From contig CP016211.1 in the NCBI GenBank assembly GCA_001931535.1, positions 14,151,501 to 14,215,500 on the forward strand: DNA of 64,000 nucleotides, given 5' to 3'. The notes beneath the pieces were generated by a model, which worked only from the letters and a program-made list of their open reading frames with translations, was not told the origin of the DNA and did no database searches. Positions 36,768-46,435 of this stretch are shown here, one piece after another. A program made the position numbers and the translations under genes. This DNA is from Minicystis rosea (GTDB lineage Bacteria > Myxococcota_A > Polyangia > Polyangiales > Polyangiaceae). Every line of letters starts with the position of its first letter. The stretch's first letter is position 1.

Positions 36768-39700
36768 TCAGGAGATCTGCACGAACGTCGGCGCAGGGAT
36801 CGTGAGGCCCGTCATCGGGGCGCCGTTCACCGTCGCGATGACGTTCGGCGTGGTGCCGCTCGTGAGCGCGACGTCGACGGTGTTCATCCAGTCCGCGCGC
36901 AGCGCACCCGCGGGCAGCACGACGTCGACGATCATCACGAACCGGCCCAGGATGCCGGACGTGGCCGTGTTGACCTGGAGGAACAGGGTCGCGATCCGCA
37001 GGTGGAGGCCCTGCGCTGCCGCGATGGCCCGTGGCACGGGCGCGGCCGGCGCGGGCGTGGCCGGCACGAGCGTGGCACCCGTCAGGTTCGCCAGTGGATC
37101 GATGCGGCCGAGGGTGTCGGCGTAGAGGGACGTGTTGTTGCTCGGGCCCGTGCTGGAGACGACCACGTTGCCGTTGGCGATGAGGGTGTTCGGCGGCGCC
37201 ATCAGGAAGGCCAGGTTCATCGTCCCCGGGACCGCGTTCGGCAGCACCTCGCCCGCCCTCTCGTTGACGGTGACGAGCTGCGCCGGCAGCGGCGCCACGG
37301 TGTTTGCGTCCTGGAAGGCCATCACGGTCGTCGACTCCACCGTGGTCACGACGCCGTTGATGGCGGAGGTCCCTGCGGGGACGAAGGAGATGTTGTTCCC
37401 CACGGGCTGCGGGATGAGCGGCTGCGTCACGGGCAGGCCGTTCACGTTCACCACGAGGCCGGGCTGGTACGCGTGATACGCGCTGGGCGCGGCGCGCCGC
37501 CGCTGCGTGACCAACGTGAGCATCGGCCACGGGAGCGCGATCGGCGACGCGGTGCTCGGCGTCGCGCTCGGCGTCGCGCCGGTGCTGACGATGTTCCACA
37601 CGAAGTCCTGGTAGTAGGGGCCGCTGTCCCCGGCGCTCCGCACGAGCAGGACGCGGCCCGGATCGGTGGCGGCGAGCGCGTTCAGCGCGGTGCGCGTGGC
37701 GATCACGGCGGCGCTCGCGGCCTTCTGCAGCGTCGTCGTGGCGCTGTTGCTGGAGGGCACGCGGCCGTAGACGCTCCCGTCGACGTAGACGGCCTTCATC
37801 TCCTTCACGTAGCTCGCCCACGCGGCCGGGGAGCGTGGGTTGCCCCCACCGTCGAAGACGGTGCCGGCGACCACGCGCGAGATCGCGGTCGCCGCGTTCG
37901 CGCCCACCTGGACCACGATGACTGCCGTATCGCGGAACTCCATGTCGCCGATGTCGTCGTCCTCCGCGGCGGCGCTCCCCGTCGCGCTCGGCTGCGCGGT
38001 GAAGCGGACCTTCTCGCCGCCGCTGTCGGCCTCGAAGCTCGTCATCGCGCCGCCCACGCGCTGGATGAGCTCCGGGATCGTGCTGCCGCCGGCGAGCAGC
38101 CCCTCACCGCCCTGCTCCGTGCTCTTCACGGAGCCGCCGCCGATCTGGGTGCGGATGAGATCCTGCTTCAGATCCTGGCGCAGCGACGCATCGCCCTCGC
38201 TCGGGAAGGCGCGATCGATGTTGTCGAGGATCTTGTCCCCGTTGAGCATCGCCGCCGCCGTCTGGGCGATCTCGACGGCCTTGTCGGCGTAGTGCTTGGC
38301 CGCGTCGGTGTTGGCGAGCAGGCTCTGTAGCGCGAGGCCCTGCGTGCCTTCGAGACCGGTCAGGTCCTTGAACAGGCTCGCTTGCCCGAGCAGGTTGAGC
38401 GCGGCGCCGAGGCCCGTCGGCGCGGGCGCGGCCGGCGTCGCCTGCATCTGCACGACGGGCGCGGGCAGATCCTTGGCCGTCAGGTTCGAGGGCTCGGCGC
38501 GCCGGCTGCTCGTGTCGATGGGCAGGATCTCGGTCGGGCTGTCGGGGATCGGCGACTCTTCCCAGCGCCAGTAACGGGTGTCGTCTTTCTTCTCGCAGGC
38601 GTTGCACGCGCCCCGCACGGCCTCGGCGAAGACACCGCGGGTCGGCACGCTCACGCGGAAGGGCGCCGCCCGGAAGCCCTCGGGAGGCATGTAGTGGTTC
38701 ATGAGCCGCGAGATGCGCCGCCCGTCGACCTCGATCGTGTCGTCGTCCCAGCGGAACACCGGATCGAGGTTGAGCCCGCGCGCGACGGGCATGACCAGGC
38801 AATTGCCCACGATGCCCAGCAAGCGATTCTCCACCACCGAGGTGAGGCTGCGCCGCGTGGCCGGCAGCGTCTGGCCGGGGTTTCCGGGATCGGCGCGGCC
38901 CGGCACCTCGACCTCGAAGCCCTCCAGCATCATCACGCGCCGCTCGGGCGCGAGCGAGCGCCACACGGCGGCGTGCGCGGCCTCCAGGTTCCGGTTGATC
39001 TCCGCGAGCAGCTCTCGCGCGCGCTCCGCGTCTTCGCGGCGCACGTCGACGAGCTCCGCCGCCGTGAGCGGCGTGGCCGAGAGCGCCGCGCCCTGGCTCG
39101 TGAGATCGAGGGTGCCGCCGCCGCGCAGGAGCGGCGCCGTCGCGTGCGCGGTGCCGTAGTCGATTTGGAGCGCCTCCACCGCGACCCGGCTCCCCGCCGG
39201 CGGGCGCGCGTCGATCGCGATCTCGAGGAAGGCGATCTGCGCCCGCACCGGCAGCGGCGCGCCCGCCCGCGCGCGCAGGCTCACGCGATGGCGCCGGCCG
39301 CCGCTCACCGTGGCGTTGGTGCGCGCAGCGTCGTCGCTGGAGACGATCGCGAGATCGACCTGGAGCGGCGTGCGCGCGCCCGACGCGGAGACGGCGGAGA
39401 CACGGATCCGCTCGAGGATCACCTCCGAGGCACGTGCGGCCACGATCTCCCGCTGAAAGGTGGCGTCCCGCTGATCGGTGGGCTGGGAGAGCACCCTCGT
39501 GCGGATCGACGGCCAGCCCGTGAGCCACCCGAGCGTCTCCTGCCACGCCGTCACATCGATGGGCGACGTCAGCGCGATGGTGCCTGCGAGCGTGGGATCG
39601 CCCATGGCCACCTGGGGACCGAAGGTCTCCTCCGGGCGCTCCACGTGGAGGCGCAGCACGAAGGATCCCTGGAGATCGATCAACGCCTCGTCCGCGTAGC

Positions 39701-41369
39701 GCGCCGCCGGAAACGCGGCGTAGGCGGTAGCGTCGCCGAGCTCGTGCTCGCGATGATGGCGATCGAGCGCGTCGAACGCCCGGGTGCTCTTCGCCCCCGC
39801 CGCCCTATCGGCGCCGCCGAGCGCGCGGGCGAGCGGCGCGCGAAAGCGGAGCGCCGCGGCGGCGTCGAACGGGCGCATGAGGAGCGGCACGAAGAGGCAC
39901 TCCTGCACGTCGGCGAGCTCGTGATGGAGCGCGAAGTGCCGGAGGATCTCGAAGTACTGAATGGTCAGCGCGTGACAATGGTTGTAGTTCGCCACGTGCT
40001 CCGTCTGCACGCGCACCTGCTCGCTCTGCTCGACGGCCTCGACCACGGTGGCCCGTTGGGTGCGCACCGAGGAGGCGCTCTGCAGGGTGCGATCACGCAG
40101 GGATTGGAGCGCGTCGGCGGCCAGCGCGCGGGACGCCTCCTGCCACGCCTCGCTGCTCGCCGAGGCGCTGCCCGTGGAGAGCCCCGCCGCGTGCCCCGCC
40201 GTTCCTCCGAACTGGAAGGTGCCGTAGCTGCCTTGGCCCGCGGCGCCGCCGGCGAGGCCGAAGCCGAAGGAGGTGCCCTTCGTCTTGCTCGTGCTCCGGC
40301 CGTGAATCGACTCGTCGACGACGGTGTCGAGGATCTCGCTCACGTCCCGATCGTGCTCGAGCGCCGCCGAGAGCGACTCGTTCACGTCGAGCGACTCGGT
40401 GCGCTGCGCCGTCTCGCGCCGCCCCCAGTCGACGATGGCGATGCGCTTCTTCTGCCCGGGCGCGAGCGGAAGGCTGTAGACGAGATCCCCCATCGAGTAC
40501 CCGTCCGCGCGCCACACCTGCTTGAAGTGCAGGAGATGCCCGTGCGCCAGCGTGGTGACCTGATGCAACGGCTGCTCTTCTTCCCAGGCGATCGCGTTGG
40601 CGGCCGAGAGCGGCGCGCGCGACGTCGTGAGCTCCGCCTCGACGGCGTGACGCCGGGCCTTCAGCGCCGCGATGCGTGCCTGGAGCGCCTCCAGCGCGCT
40701 CGGGGCCTCGTTCGTGCTCGCGGGCGCGCCCGCTTTGGCGAGCCCGGGCTCGGCGAGGAACGCCGCGAGCGACGCGTACGCCGCGCGCAGCTCGGCGTCG
40801 ATGCCGCACAACTGCGCGCGCAGCTCATGCAGATGGAGCGGGCCGATCTGCGGATCGGTGGTGCGCACGCAGACGTGGAAGCTGAACTCCTCCAGCGCGC
40901 GGTTCGGCGTGGTGAAGTTGACGCACCCCGATCCGATGTCCTGCGTGTACGCGTCGCTCCGCACCAGATCGTCGCCGTCGGGCAGCCGCGGCGTCGGCGC
41001 GCCTTCGCAGGCGCAGACGTCGTGCGCTTCTTCTCGCAGGTCCGCGGGGATGGACTCGGCGACGAGGTACACGAAGTCGGGCAGCTCTCCGGCGGCCGTG
41101 AGTGCGATGGGGATGCTCTCGTCCGGCGCGGCTCCGACCACGGCCCACGCGCTGCTGAAGGGCCCGGCTGGGATCTCGCCCATGAAGCCGCCGAGCGCGT
41201 CGGTGACGGCGATGGCGACGACGCGGGCCCCACCGCGGGCCTCGTCGCGCGGCTTGGCATAGAGCAGGACTTGATTCTTGCGGAGCACGATGCGGCCGCG
41301 CTTGTCGACGGCCTTTCCACGGATCCGGCGGGGGAGAGTCGCGACGAGGCTCTGCGAGGGAATCGGCAT
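36768..41369 (-). CDS. very large protein of unknown function
   Basis: The 1533-residue protein starts at ATG 41369 after GGAGCG with 5-base spacing. No signal peptide or membrane helix is evident. An N-terminal segment (GKAVDKRGRIVLRKNQVLLYA) looks like a beta-sandwich. Further on are a conserved-looking core YSLPLAPGQKKRIAIVDWG (about residue 295), a Gly-rich stretch (about 365-395), ANYNHCHALTIQYFEILRHF (about 470) and a long Thr/Ala-rich beta-like C-terminal third. I recognise no family. It converges on the pseudokinase-regulator gene with 14 bp between stops. High-GC codons continue throughout, so it is a real gene. Confidence 0.8.
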   Translation of the reverse strand: MPIPSQSLVATLPRRIRGKAVDKRGRIVLRKNQVLLYAKPRDEARGGARVVAIAVTDALGGFMGEIPAGPFSSAWAVVGAAPDESIPIALTAAGELPDFVYLVAESIPADLREEAHDVCACEGAPTPRLPDGDDLVRSDAYTQDIGSGCVNFTTPNRALEEFSFHVCVRTTDPQIGPLHLHELRAQLCGIDAELRAAYASLAAFLAEPGLAKAGAPASTNEAPSALEALQARIAALKARRHAVEAELTTSRAPLSAANAIAWEEEQPLHQVTTLAHGHLLHFKQVWRADGYSMGDLVYSLPLAPGQKKRIAIVDWGRRETAQRTESLDVNESLSAALEHDRDVSEILDTVVDESIHGRSTSKTKGTSFGFGLAGGAAGQGSYGTFQFGGTAGHAAGLSTGSASASSEAWQEASRALAADALQSLRDRTLQSASSVRTQRATVVEAVEQSEQVRVQTEHVANYNHCHALTIQYFEILRHFALHHELADVQECLFVPLLMRPFDAAAALRFRAPLARALGGADRAAGAKSTRAFDALDRHHREHELGDATAYAAFPAARYADEALIDLQGSFVLRLHVERPEETFGPQVAMGDPTLAGTIALTSPIDVTAWQETLGWLTGWPSIRTRVLSQPTDQRDATFQREIVAARASEVILERIRVSAVSASGARTPLQVDLAIVSSDDAARTNATVSGGRRHRVSLRARAGAPLPVRAQIAFLEIAIDARPPAGSRVAVEALQIDYGTAHATAPLLRGGGTLDLTSQGAALSATPLTAAELVDVRREDAERARELLAEINRNLEAAHAAVWRSLAPERRVMMLEGFEVEVPGRADPGNPGQTLPATRRSLTSVVENRLLGIVGNCLVMPVARGLNLDPVFRWDDDTIEVDGRRISRLMNHYMPPEGFRAAPFRVSVPTRGVFAEAVRGACNACEKKDDTRYWRWEESPIPDSPTEILPIDTSSRRAEPSNLTAKDLPAPVVQMQATPAAPAPTGLGAALNLLGQASLFKDLTGLEGTQGLALQSLLANTDAAKHYADKAVEIAQTAAAMLNGDKILDNIDRAFPSEGDASLRQDLKQDLIRTQIGGGSVKSTEQGGEGLLAGGSTIPELIQRVGGAMTSFEADSGGEKVRFTAQPSATGSAAAEDDDIGDMEFRDTAVIVVQVGANAATAISRVVAGTVFDGGGNPRSPAAWASYVKEMKAVYVDGSVYGRVPSSNSATTTLQKAASAAVIATRTALNALAATDPGRVLLVRSAGDSGPYYQDFVWNIVSTGATPSATPSTASPIALPWPMLTLVTQRRRAAPSAYHAYQPGLVVNVNGLPVTQPLIPQPVGNNISFVPAGTSAINGVVTTVESTTVMAFQDANTVAPLPAQLVTVNERAGEVLPNAVPGTMNLAFLMAPPNTLIANGNVVVSSTGPSNNTSLYADTLGRIDPLANLTGATLVPATPAPAAPVPRAIAAAQGLHLRIATLFLQVNTATSGILGRFVMIVDVVLPAGALRADWMNTVDVALTSGTTPNVIATVNGAPMTGLTIPAPTFVQIS

Positions 41370-41392
41370 GTTCGCTCCGTTCTTCCGCCCGA

Positions 41393-41412
41393 TCCGGAGC
41401 GACGGCTCCGGA
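41393..41412. promoter_or_regulatory. hairpin in the leader of the 1533-residue protein gene
   Basis: TCCGGAGC (41393-41400), a 4-nt loop and GCTCCGGA (41405-41412) form a perfect 8-bp hairpin 23 bases before the minus-strand ATG. It could influence translation or stability of this very long message; inference from position. Confidence 0.4.
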
Positions 41413-41614
41413 GACGCGGATCGGACGCGAAGCTGAGCAGACCGCGGCGCGCGCCGGCCCTTACCGATCCTTACAGTCGCTCGCTCGTGGATGGACTGAA
41501 CCGCTGCATCGCCCGTCACCCAGGTCTCGCGATCGTCACGGCGCTCGTGCTCCCGCGACTCGGCCCTTCACGTGGTGTAAGGCCCCGGCCGTGCTCCCGT
41601 TCTCGGCGCCACCC

Positions 41615-42307
41615 ATGAAACGCACGCTCCTCCTCGCCTTCGCCGTCCTCGCTGCATGCACCCCCGCGCAACCCGGCAAGGAAGCGGCGACCAGCAACGC
41701 CGACGACGAAGAAGGCTGGGTCCGCGAAGCGAAGCTGCAGTTGAAGCAGGAGCAGCCGCCCGAGGCCTCGAACCACGCGCAGCTCGAAGACCTGCTCAAG
41801 AACCCCGATCCGCCGGCCGCCACCGGTCCGGAGCTCGAAACGAAGGCGCCGCCCGCCGGCGAGATCGCGTGGCCCGCGCCGCCGCCGAGCGCGTTCTCCG
41901 TGCGTTATCGCATCCCCGGTGGATGGTGCGGCGTGGTGGCCTCGGAAGGTTGCCACCTCGCGGCGCTGTGCCCGATCGAAGCGTCTCCGTCGGCGCATCC
42001 GAGCGCCGAGGTCGTCACCGCCACGCGGCTCGAGCCGATCCGCGTCGACGCCCGCCCGCTCCGTCCCGAGGTGCTCAACGTGCCTTCGGCGCGCTGCGAG
42101 CTGCGGCTGTACGCGTCCGATCAGCACGGGGCGACAATCTGCACGGCGCGCGTCACCAAGCTCCCGAGCGCGTGGGAGGCGGGCAAGGCGATCGATCTCG
42201 GGGAGCTTCGGACGACCGACAAGACCTGCGTGCGGGATCCGCTGGCCTCGCGTTCGGTGCTGCGTGGGGATCTGGCGCGGAGCTTCCGGCGCCGCACCCA
42301 GCGGTAG
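41615..42307 (+). CDS. lipoprotein, unknown function
   Basis: The 230-residue product from ATG 41615 (MKRTLLLAFAVLAAC) has a lipobox Cys at 15, an acidic/Gln-rich spacer, a Pro-rich linker, and a domain with paired Cys (GGWCGVVASEGCHLAALCP, SARCELRLYASDQHG). No family recognised. Likely outer-membrane or periplasmic. Confidence 0.75.
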   Translation: MKRTLLLAFAVLAACTPAQPGKEAATSNADDEEGWVREAKLQLKQEQPPEASNHAQLEDLLKNPDPPAATGPELETKAPPAGEIAWPAPPPSAFSVRYRIPGGWCGVVASEGCHLAALCPIEASPSAHPSAEVVTATRLEPIRVDARPLRPEVLNVPSARCELRLYASDQHGATICTARVTKLPSAWEAGKAIDLGELRTTDKTCVRDPLASRSVLRGDLARSFRRRTQR

Positions 42308-42508
42308 GCGGCGGAAGCCATCGAGGATCGTGAGGGAGCGCCGCCGGTCACGGCGGCATCGGTGATCTGCGGACGGGTGGAGCACGGGCCGCCGGCGCAG
42401 CTCGTCGGCGATCCCGGCACCCGACGACACGGGCGTTCCTGGGCGAGGCCGGGAGGGCCTGAATCCTCAGGACAGCACCCGGGGAATAATCGCGAAGGCC
42501 CGGGGGGC

Positions 42509-42527
42509 TTCGGCGCGTCGCGCCGAA
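42509..42527. promoter_or_regulatory. hairpin just upstream of a lipoprotein gene
   Basis: TTCGGCGCG (42509-42517) and CGCGCCGAA (42519-42527) form a perfect inverted repeat with a single central base, ending 12 bases before the GTG start at 42540. A second short dyad (CCTGA-ATCC-TCAGG) lies at 42458-42471. They may shape the leader RNA; function inferred. Confidence 0.4.
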
Positions 42528-42539
42528 AGGATCCCACGC

Positions 42540-43103
42540 GTGAAACACGGCCATTCGCTCGCGCTCTTCGTCGGTCTGCCGCTCGCCTTCGCCGCATGCT
42601 CCAACGGCTCACAACCTCCGAGCCCCTCGTCCAGCTCCCAGCCCTCCGCGGCTGCGAGCTCGTCGGGCCTCACGACCGAGCTCATCATCGGCGATTGGCA
42701 GATCATGATCGGCGGCGCCTTCGCACCTCCGCACATCGGACAGGCAAAATACGATGCGATCAACGAACGCGCTCGCGCGAACGCGGACATGTACCTCGAT
42801 GTCTTCGAGACACGGATCTTGCCGGGGCTCGAAGCTTCGGCGGAGACCAGCGTCTCTCTCTCCTTCGTCCCCTCCGTGCTCGACGCGCTGCGCCCCCATG
42901 CCGCCGAGCACGTCGAGCGGCTCGCGCCCAAGGTCATCGATGTCTACGATCGCGTGATCGTCCGGTTGGAGTCGCTCGCGGCGGATGCTGGGAGCGCCGC
43001 CCGGAGCGAGCACGCGAAGGATATGCTCAGGTTGCTTCGGGGCGCGCGGGGCGCGGTTCTCCGGCTCGTGCCCCGCGCCGGCGATCAGGCGCCCTCACGC
43101 TGA
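42540..43103 (+). CDS. lipoprotein, unknown function
   Basis: The 187-residue product from GTG 42540 (MKHGHSLALFVGLPLAFAAC) has its lipobox Cys at about 20 and a Ser-rich spacer. The rest is helical with no recognised domain (YDRVIVRLESLAADAGS). GTG is the only start that keeps the whole signal peptide. Confidence 0.72.
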   Translation: MKHGHSLALFVGLPLAFAACSNGSQPPSPSSSSQPSAAASSSGLTTELIIGDWQIMIGGAFAPPHIGQAKYDAINERARANADMYLDVFETRILPGLEASAETSVSLSFVPSVLDALRPHAAEHVERLAPKVIDVYDRVIVRLESLAADAGSAARSEHAKDMLRLLRGARGAVLRLVPRAGDQAPSR

Positions 43104-43300
43104 ACGCTCGCGACGATCGAATCCATCTTCTCCCAAAGCGGGTCACACAGCTCGGGCCGATACGCCGCCCGCCGGAAGCTCGGGTGCTCGCCGGCATCTT
43201 GCGCCTGCTCGGAGAGCACGGGTTGCTCCCGAGCACACCCGCGTGATGTCGCCGAGCACGCGATCACGTAGCCTGGTTCTCGCTTCGCCGGCTCACCCAC
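43085..43300 (-). CDS. possible small protein or gene fragment
   Basis: A minus-strand frame of up to 71 codons ends in RRAAYRPELCDPLWEKMDSIVASVQREGA (29 residues, listed here in parts: RRAAYRPELC, DPLWEKMDSI, VASVQREGA). It has strong GC-third-position codons and normal-looking protein composition, better than the plus-strand frames there. Its 3' end overlaps the lipoprotein gene by 19 bp. It may be the remnant C-terminus of a lost gene. No start with a ribosome-binding site is apparent. Confidence 0.3.
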   Translation of the reverse strand: MGEPAKREPGYVIACSATSRGCAREQPVLSEQAQDAGEHPSFRRAAYRPELCDPLWEKMDSIVASVQREGA

Positions 43301-43314
43301 GCACCGGAGGAACC

Positions 43315-44514
43315 ATGCCCAGACTGCTCCGACTCCCGCTCATCACCGCCCTCTCGGTCACGACCCTCCTGGCCTGCGGTGGCGGCGGCGGGGGCAACAC
43401 GGGGGGCGGCGGCGGAGACACCGGCACCCCTGGATCGACGAGCGGCAGCGGATCGACGAGCAGTGGCGCATCGACCGGCAGCGGATCGACCGGCACCGGC
43501 GGGACCATCGACCCGGGCGACGGGCCGCCTGCAGGCAACCCGAACGCGGAGGCCACGTGCGCCGTGCCCGCCGAGGCCGGCGCGGCCGACGTCTCCAACC
43601 CGAAGACCGTGGTCGGCGACGGTACGAAAGCGAGCTGCACCAGCGCCGCGGTGGTGAGCGCGGTGGCGAACGGCGGCATCATCACCTTCGATTGCGGGCC
43701 GGATCCCGTCACCATCACGCTCGACGAGACGGCCAAAATCTTCAACGACAAGGGCCCTGACATCGTCATCGACGGTGGCAACCTGGTCACGCTGAGCGGC
43801 GGCGGGCAGCGTCGCATCCTCTACATGAACACCTGCGACGAGAAGCAGGTGTGGACCACGTCCCATTGCGACAACCAGGATCACCCGCGGCTCACCATCC
43901 AGAACATCACCTTCATCGACGGCAACTCGACATCCGAGACCGAGAACGACGGCGGGGGCATGATCTGGGCGCGGGGCGGCCGCCTGAAGATCGTCAACGC
44001 ACGCTTCTTCCGCGGCACCTGCGCGGACACGGGGCCCGATCTCGGCGGCGCCGCGGTGCGCGCGTTCAGCCAGTACGATGGTCTCCCCGTGTACGTCGTC
44101 CACTCCACCTTCGGCGGCAAGGACGGCTACGGCGGCAAGTGCGCCAACGGCGGCGGCATCAGCAGCATCGGCGTCTCGTGGACGATCCTCAACAGCCTCT
44201 TCTCGTACAACCACGCCATCGGCAACGGCGGCAACCCAGCCCAGCCCGGGACCCCCGGCGGCGGCAGCGGCGGCGCGATCTACAACGACGGCAACACCAT
44301 GACGCTCTCGCTCTGCGGCACGCGCATCGAGCACAACGACGTGGTCCAGCACGGGAGCGCGATCTTCTTCGTCAGCAACGATCACTCCGGCAACATCCGC
44401 ATCGAGAAATCGGTGATCACGAACAACACGGGCGGCTCGTGGTACGCCGTGCGGCCCCAGATTTCGTGTCACGACGACACGCCCATCGAGGTCATCGACT
44501 CGGTGATCGAGTAG
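43315..44514 (+). CDS. lipoprotein with right-handed parallel beta-helix
   Basis: The 399-residue product from ATG 43315 is preceded by GGAGG (43306-43310). Lipoprotein signal (LRLPLITALSVTTLLAC) is followed by a long Gly/Ser/Thr linker and a beta-helix domain with PL-6/polymorphic-outer-membrane-like repeats (IVIDGGNLVTLSGGG, LTIQNITFIDGNS, NARFFRG, GGGISSIGVSWTILNSLFSYN, GGAIYNDGN). Such helices bind or cleave polysaccharides or act as surface adhesins. No catalytic residues can be assigned. Confidence 0.82.
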   Translation: MPRLLRLPLITALSVTTLLACGGGGGGNTGGGGGDTGTPGSTSGSGSTSSGASTGSGSTGTGGTIDPGDGPPAGNPNAEATCAVPAEAGAADVSNPKTVVGDGTKASCTSAAVVSAVANGGIITFDCGPDPVTITLDETAKIFNDKGPDIVIDGGNLVTLSGGGQRRILYMNTCDEKQVWTTSHCDNQDHPRLTIQNITFIDGNSTSETENDGGGMIWARGGRLKIVNARFFRGTCADTGPDLGGAAVRAFSQYDGLPVYVVHSTFGGKDGYGGKCANGGGISSIGVSWTILNSLFSYNHAIGNGGNPAQPGTPGGGSGGAIYNDGNTMTLSLCGTRIEHNDVVQHGSAIFFVSNDHSGNIRIEKSVITNNTGGSWYAVRPQISCHDDTPIEVIDSVIE

Positions 44515-44702
44515 CGCGCCGGCGGGATCACCACCCGCGGCGTGGTCGCGAGATCTCCCTCGACGCCGGCAGCCCCGGCGGTCCAATCCACGGAGATCAT
44601 CCAGGGCTCGCTGCCGCGAGCCCCGTTTCCGATGGTTGGGATCCGCATCCGCATGATACGCGGATAGGTTCACCGTGGAGCAACCTGGGAGGATGTGGCC
44701 AC

Positions 44703-45776
44703 ATGGACCGTGTTGGGGAGCTGCACGTGCACGACGCCGACGATGAAGCGCATCGCCGCGCGTTGCTCGCAGCGATGCTCGGCGTCTACGCGGCCGCCGA
44801 GGCGCCCGTGGACTTCGCCCGCATGCTCCCCGGAGAGGCGCGCCCCATGTCCGCGCGGGCGGCCGTCCAGACGATCAAGCGGGCCCGCGGGGCGTTGCGT
44901 GATCGCGCGTTCCGCGTGTGCAGCGCGCGGCTCGCCGTGGGCGCGTACCTCGAGCGACGCGATGATCTCCACCAGTGTCTCATCGATCTCGCCGGGCACG
45001 AGGTCGATCGGGCCATCGCGAAGAAGCTTTCGGAGCAGGATCGACTCACGCAGGGCATCGTGATGAACCACGCCTACGACGTGCTCGGCGAGGTGGTGCC
45101 CGCGAGCGCCTCGGCGCACGCGTCCAAGGAGCTGGTCACGCAGTCGAACCTCGACATCCGCACCATGCAGACCACCGTCGAGGTGGCGACGGAGGGCTCG
45201 GGCGACTTCCAGCGCCTCGCGGAGTGGATGGATCCTCGGAGCTGGCAGTCGTCGCCGTTCTGGATCGCGTCGCGCAAGGTGATCGAGGTCGGCGGCCGCT
45301 TCGTGCCGGATCCGCACCAGCCGCCGCTCGGGCAGAGCTGGGAGGGGTACTTCTACGAGTACATCCGGTGGGCCGTGAACGAGAGCGTGATCTCCGCGTT
45401 CCAGTGCTACCTCGACGTCGATTTCCAGGTCGACGCCGTGCGCCGGCGCGTCGAGCTCTCGTTCTCGCTCCACTCTTGCGCCGGCAGCATGCTCCTCGCG
45501 CGCATCGCCGAGGGCGGCGTGGAGATCGACAGCGGCGGCTCGACGGCGGCGCCGATCGGACGGCCGAGGTCGCCCGGGCGCTACGAGGTCAGCTCGCTGA
45601 AACGCATCCGCTATTCGGATCGGCTCACGCGCAGCACGCCGAACCAGGGCGGGGATGGCGCGGGCCAGACCTTGAACTACATGGCGCCCGCGGTGGTGGC
45701 GCTGTGGATGAACGATCTCGTGTACGAGAGCGTGCTCGCCTGGACCCAGGGTGGGAGCGCGCCGCGCGTGCGCTGA
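44703..45776 (+). CDS. unknown protein, first gene of a two-gene operon
   Basis: The 357-residue product from ATG 44703 follows GGGAGGA by about 10 bases. The N-terminal half is helical (ALLAAMLGVYAAAEAPVDF, HECLIDL-like helix DLHQCLIDLAGHEVDRAIA); the middle has WMDPRSWQSSPFWIASRKVIEVGG and the C-terminal part is beta-rich (RRRVELSFSLHSCAGSML, SSLKRIRYSDRL). No signal peptide, no recognised family. The partner gene follows 41 bp later. Confidence 0.7.
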   Translation: MDRVGELHVHDADDEAHRRALLAAMLGVYAAAEAPVDFARMLPGEARPMSARAAVQTIKRARGALRDRAFRVCSARLAVGAYLERRDDLHQCLIDLAGHEVDRAIAKKLSEQDRLTQGIVMNHAYDVLGEVVPASASAHASKELVTQSNLDIRTMQTTVEVATEGSGDFQRLAEWMDPRSWQSSPFWIASRKVIEVGGRFVPDPHQPPLGQSWEGYFYEYIRWAVNESVISAFQCYLDVDFQVDAVRRRVELSFSLHSCAGSMLLARIAEGGVEIDSGGSTAAPIGRPRSPGRYEVSSLKRIRYSDRLTRSTPNQGGDGAGQTLNYMAPAVVALWMNDLVYESVLAWTQGGSAPRVR

Positions 45777-45817
45777 GCGAGCGGGCCCATCGAGGATCGA
45801 AGCGACAGGAGGCAGCG

Positions 45818-46429
45818 ATGACCGAGCGGCGGAGAGACGAGGTGAGCTTCAGCGCCTTGGGCCAAGGCCCGGCGCTCCAGTACTGGAACGATCTGGTCAA
45901 CGTCTCGGTGACGCTCTGGAACGAGCAGATCCGGCGCTGGGTCGGCGCGTGGCAGCGCGTCGCGACGCAGCAGGAGACGCCGGAGCAGTGGATGGAGGAC
46001 GTCTCGCAGCTCTGGCGCGGGTGGATCTCCACGATGACGGGGTTCTCTGCGTTCCCGCTGGAGTGGAGCGTCCGCCGCTTCATGAACGTGCCCAACCTCG
46101 TGTTCATGGTCGACGACGTCGCCCAGACCACGCCCTCGCAGTCGGCGTTCACCAACATCACCGCGGAGGGGCTCGTCGTCGGCGCGACCGCGCTCTCGCG
46201 CGTCGGCGGCCGCGAGCGCGTGCCCGCCGACAAGGTGCAGGTGGATCTGCTCGATCGCGGCAACCGCGTACAGGTCACGCTGGTGAACCTGGCTTCGCGC
46301 CCCGGTGCCAAGGAGAACAAGCTCGTGCCCGGCCTCTACCTCGGCGTGGCCTACGCGTACGAGCGCCCGAGCATGCGACCGCTCGCGCTGATCTACCTCT
46401 ACGTCGATGGGCACACGGAACAGCCCTGA
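45818..46429 (+). CDS. unknown protein, phasin-like N-terminus, second gene of operon
   Basis: The 203-residue product from ATG 45818 has AGGAGG with 5-base spacing. The N-terminal helix is Trp-rich and amphipathic (LQYWNDLVNVSVTLWNEQIRRW), reminiscent of phasins that coat polyhydroxyalkanoate granules; the C-terminal 100 residues are beta-rich (DKVQVDLLDRGNRVQVTLVNL). The phasin comparison is loose. Its stop is six bases before the 126-bp inverted-repeat element. Confidence 0.68.
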   Translation: MTERRRDEVSFSALGQGPALQYWNDLVNVSVTLWNEQIRRWVGAWQRVATQQETPEQWMEDVSQLWRGWISTMTGFSAFPLEWSVRRFMNVPNLVFMVDDVAQTTPSQSAFTNITAEGLVVGATALSRVGGRERVPADKVQVDLLDRGNRVQVTLVNLASRPGAKENKLVPGLYLGVAYAYERPSMRPLALIYLYVDGHTEQP

Positions 46430-46435
46430 AGGCTG

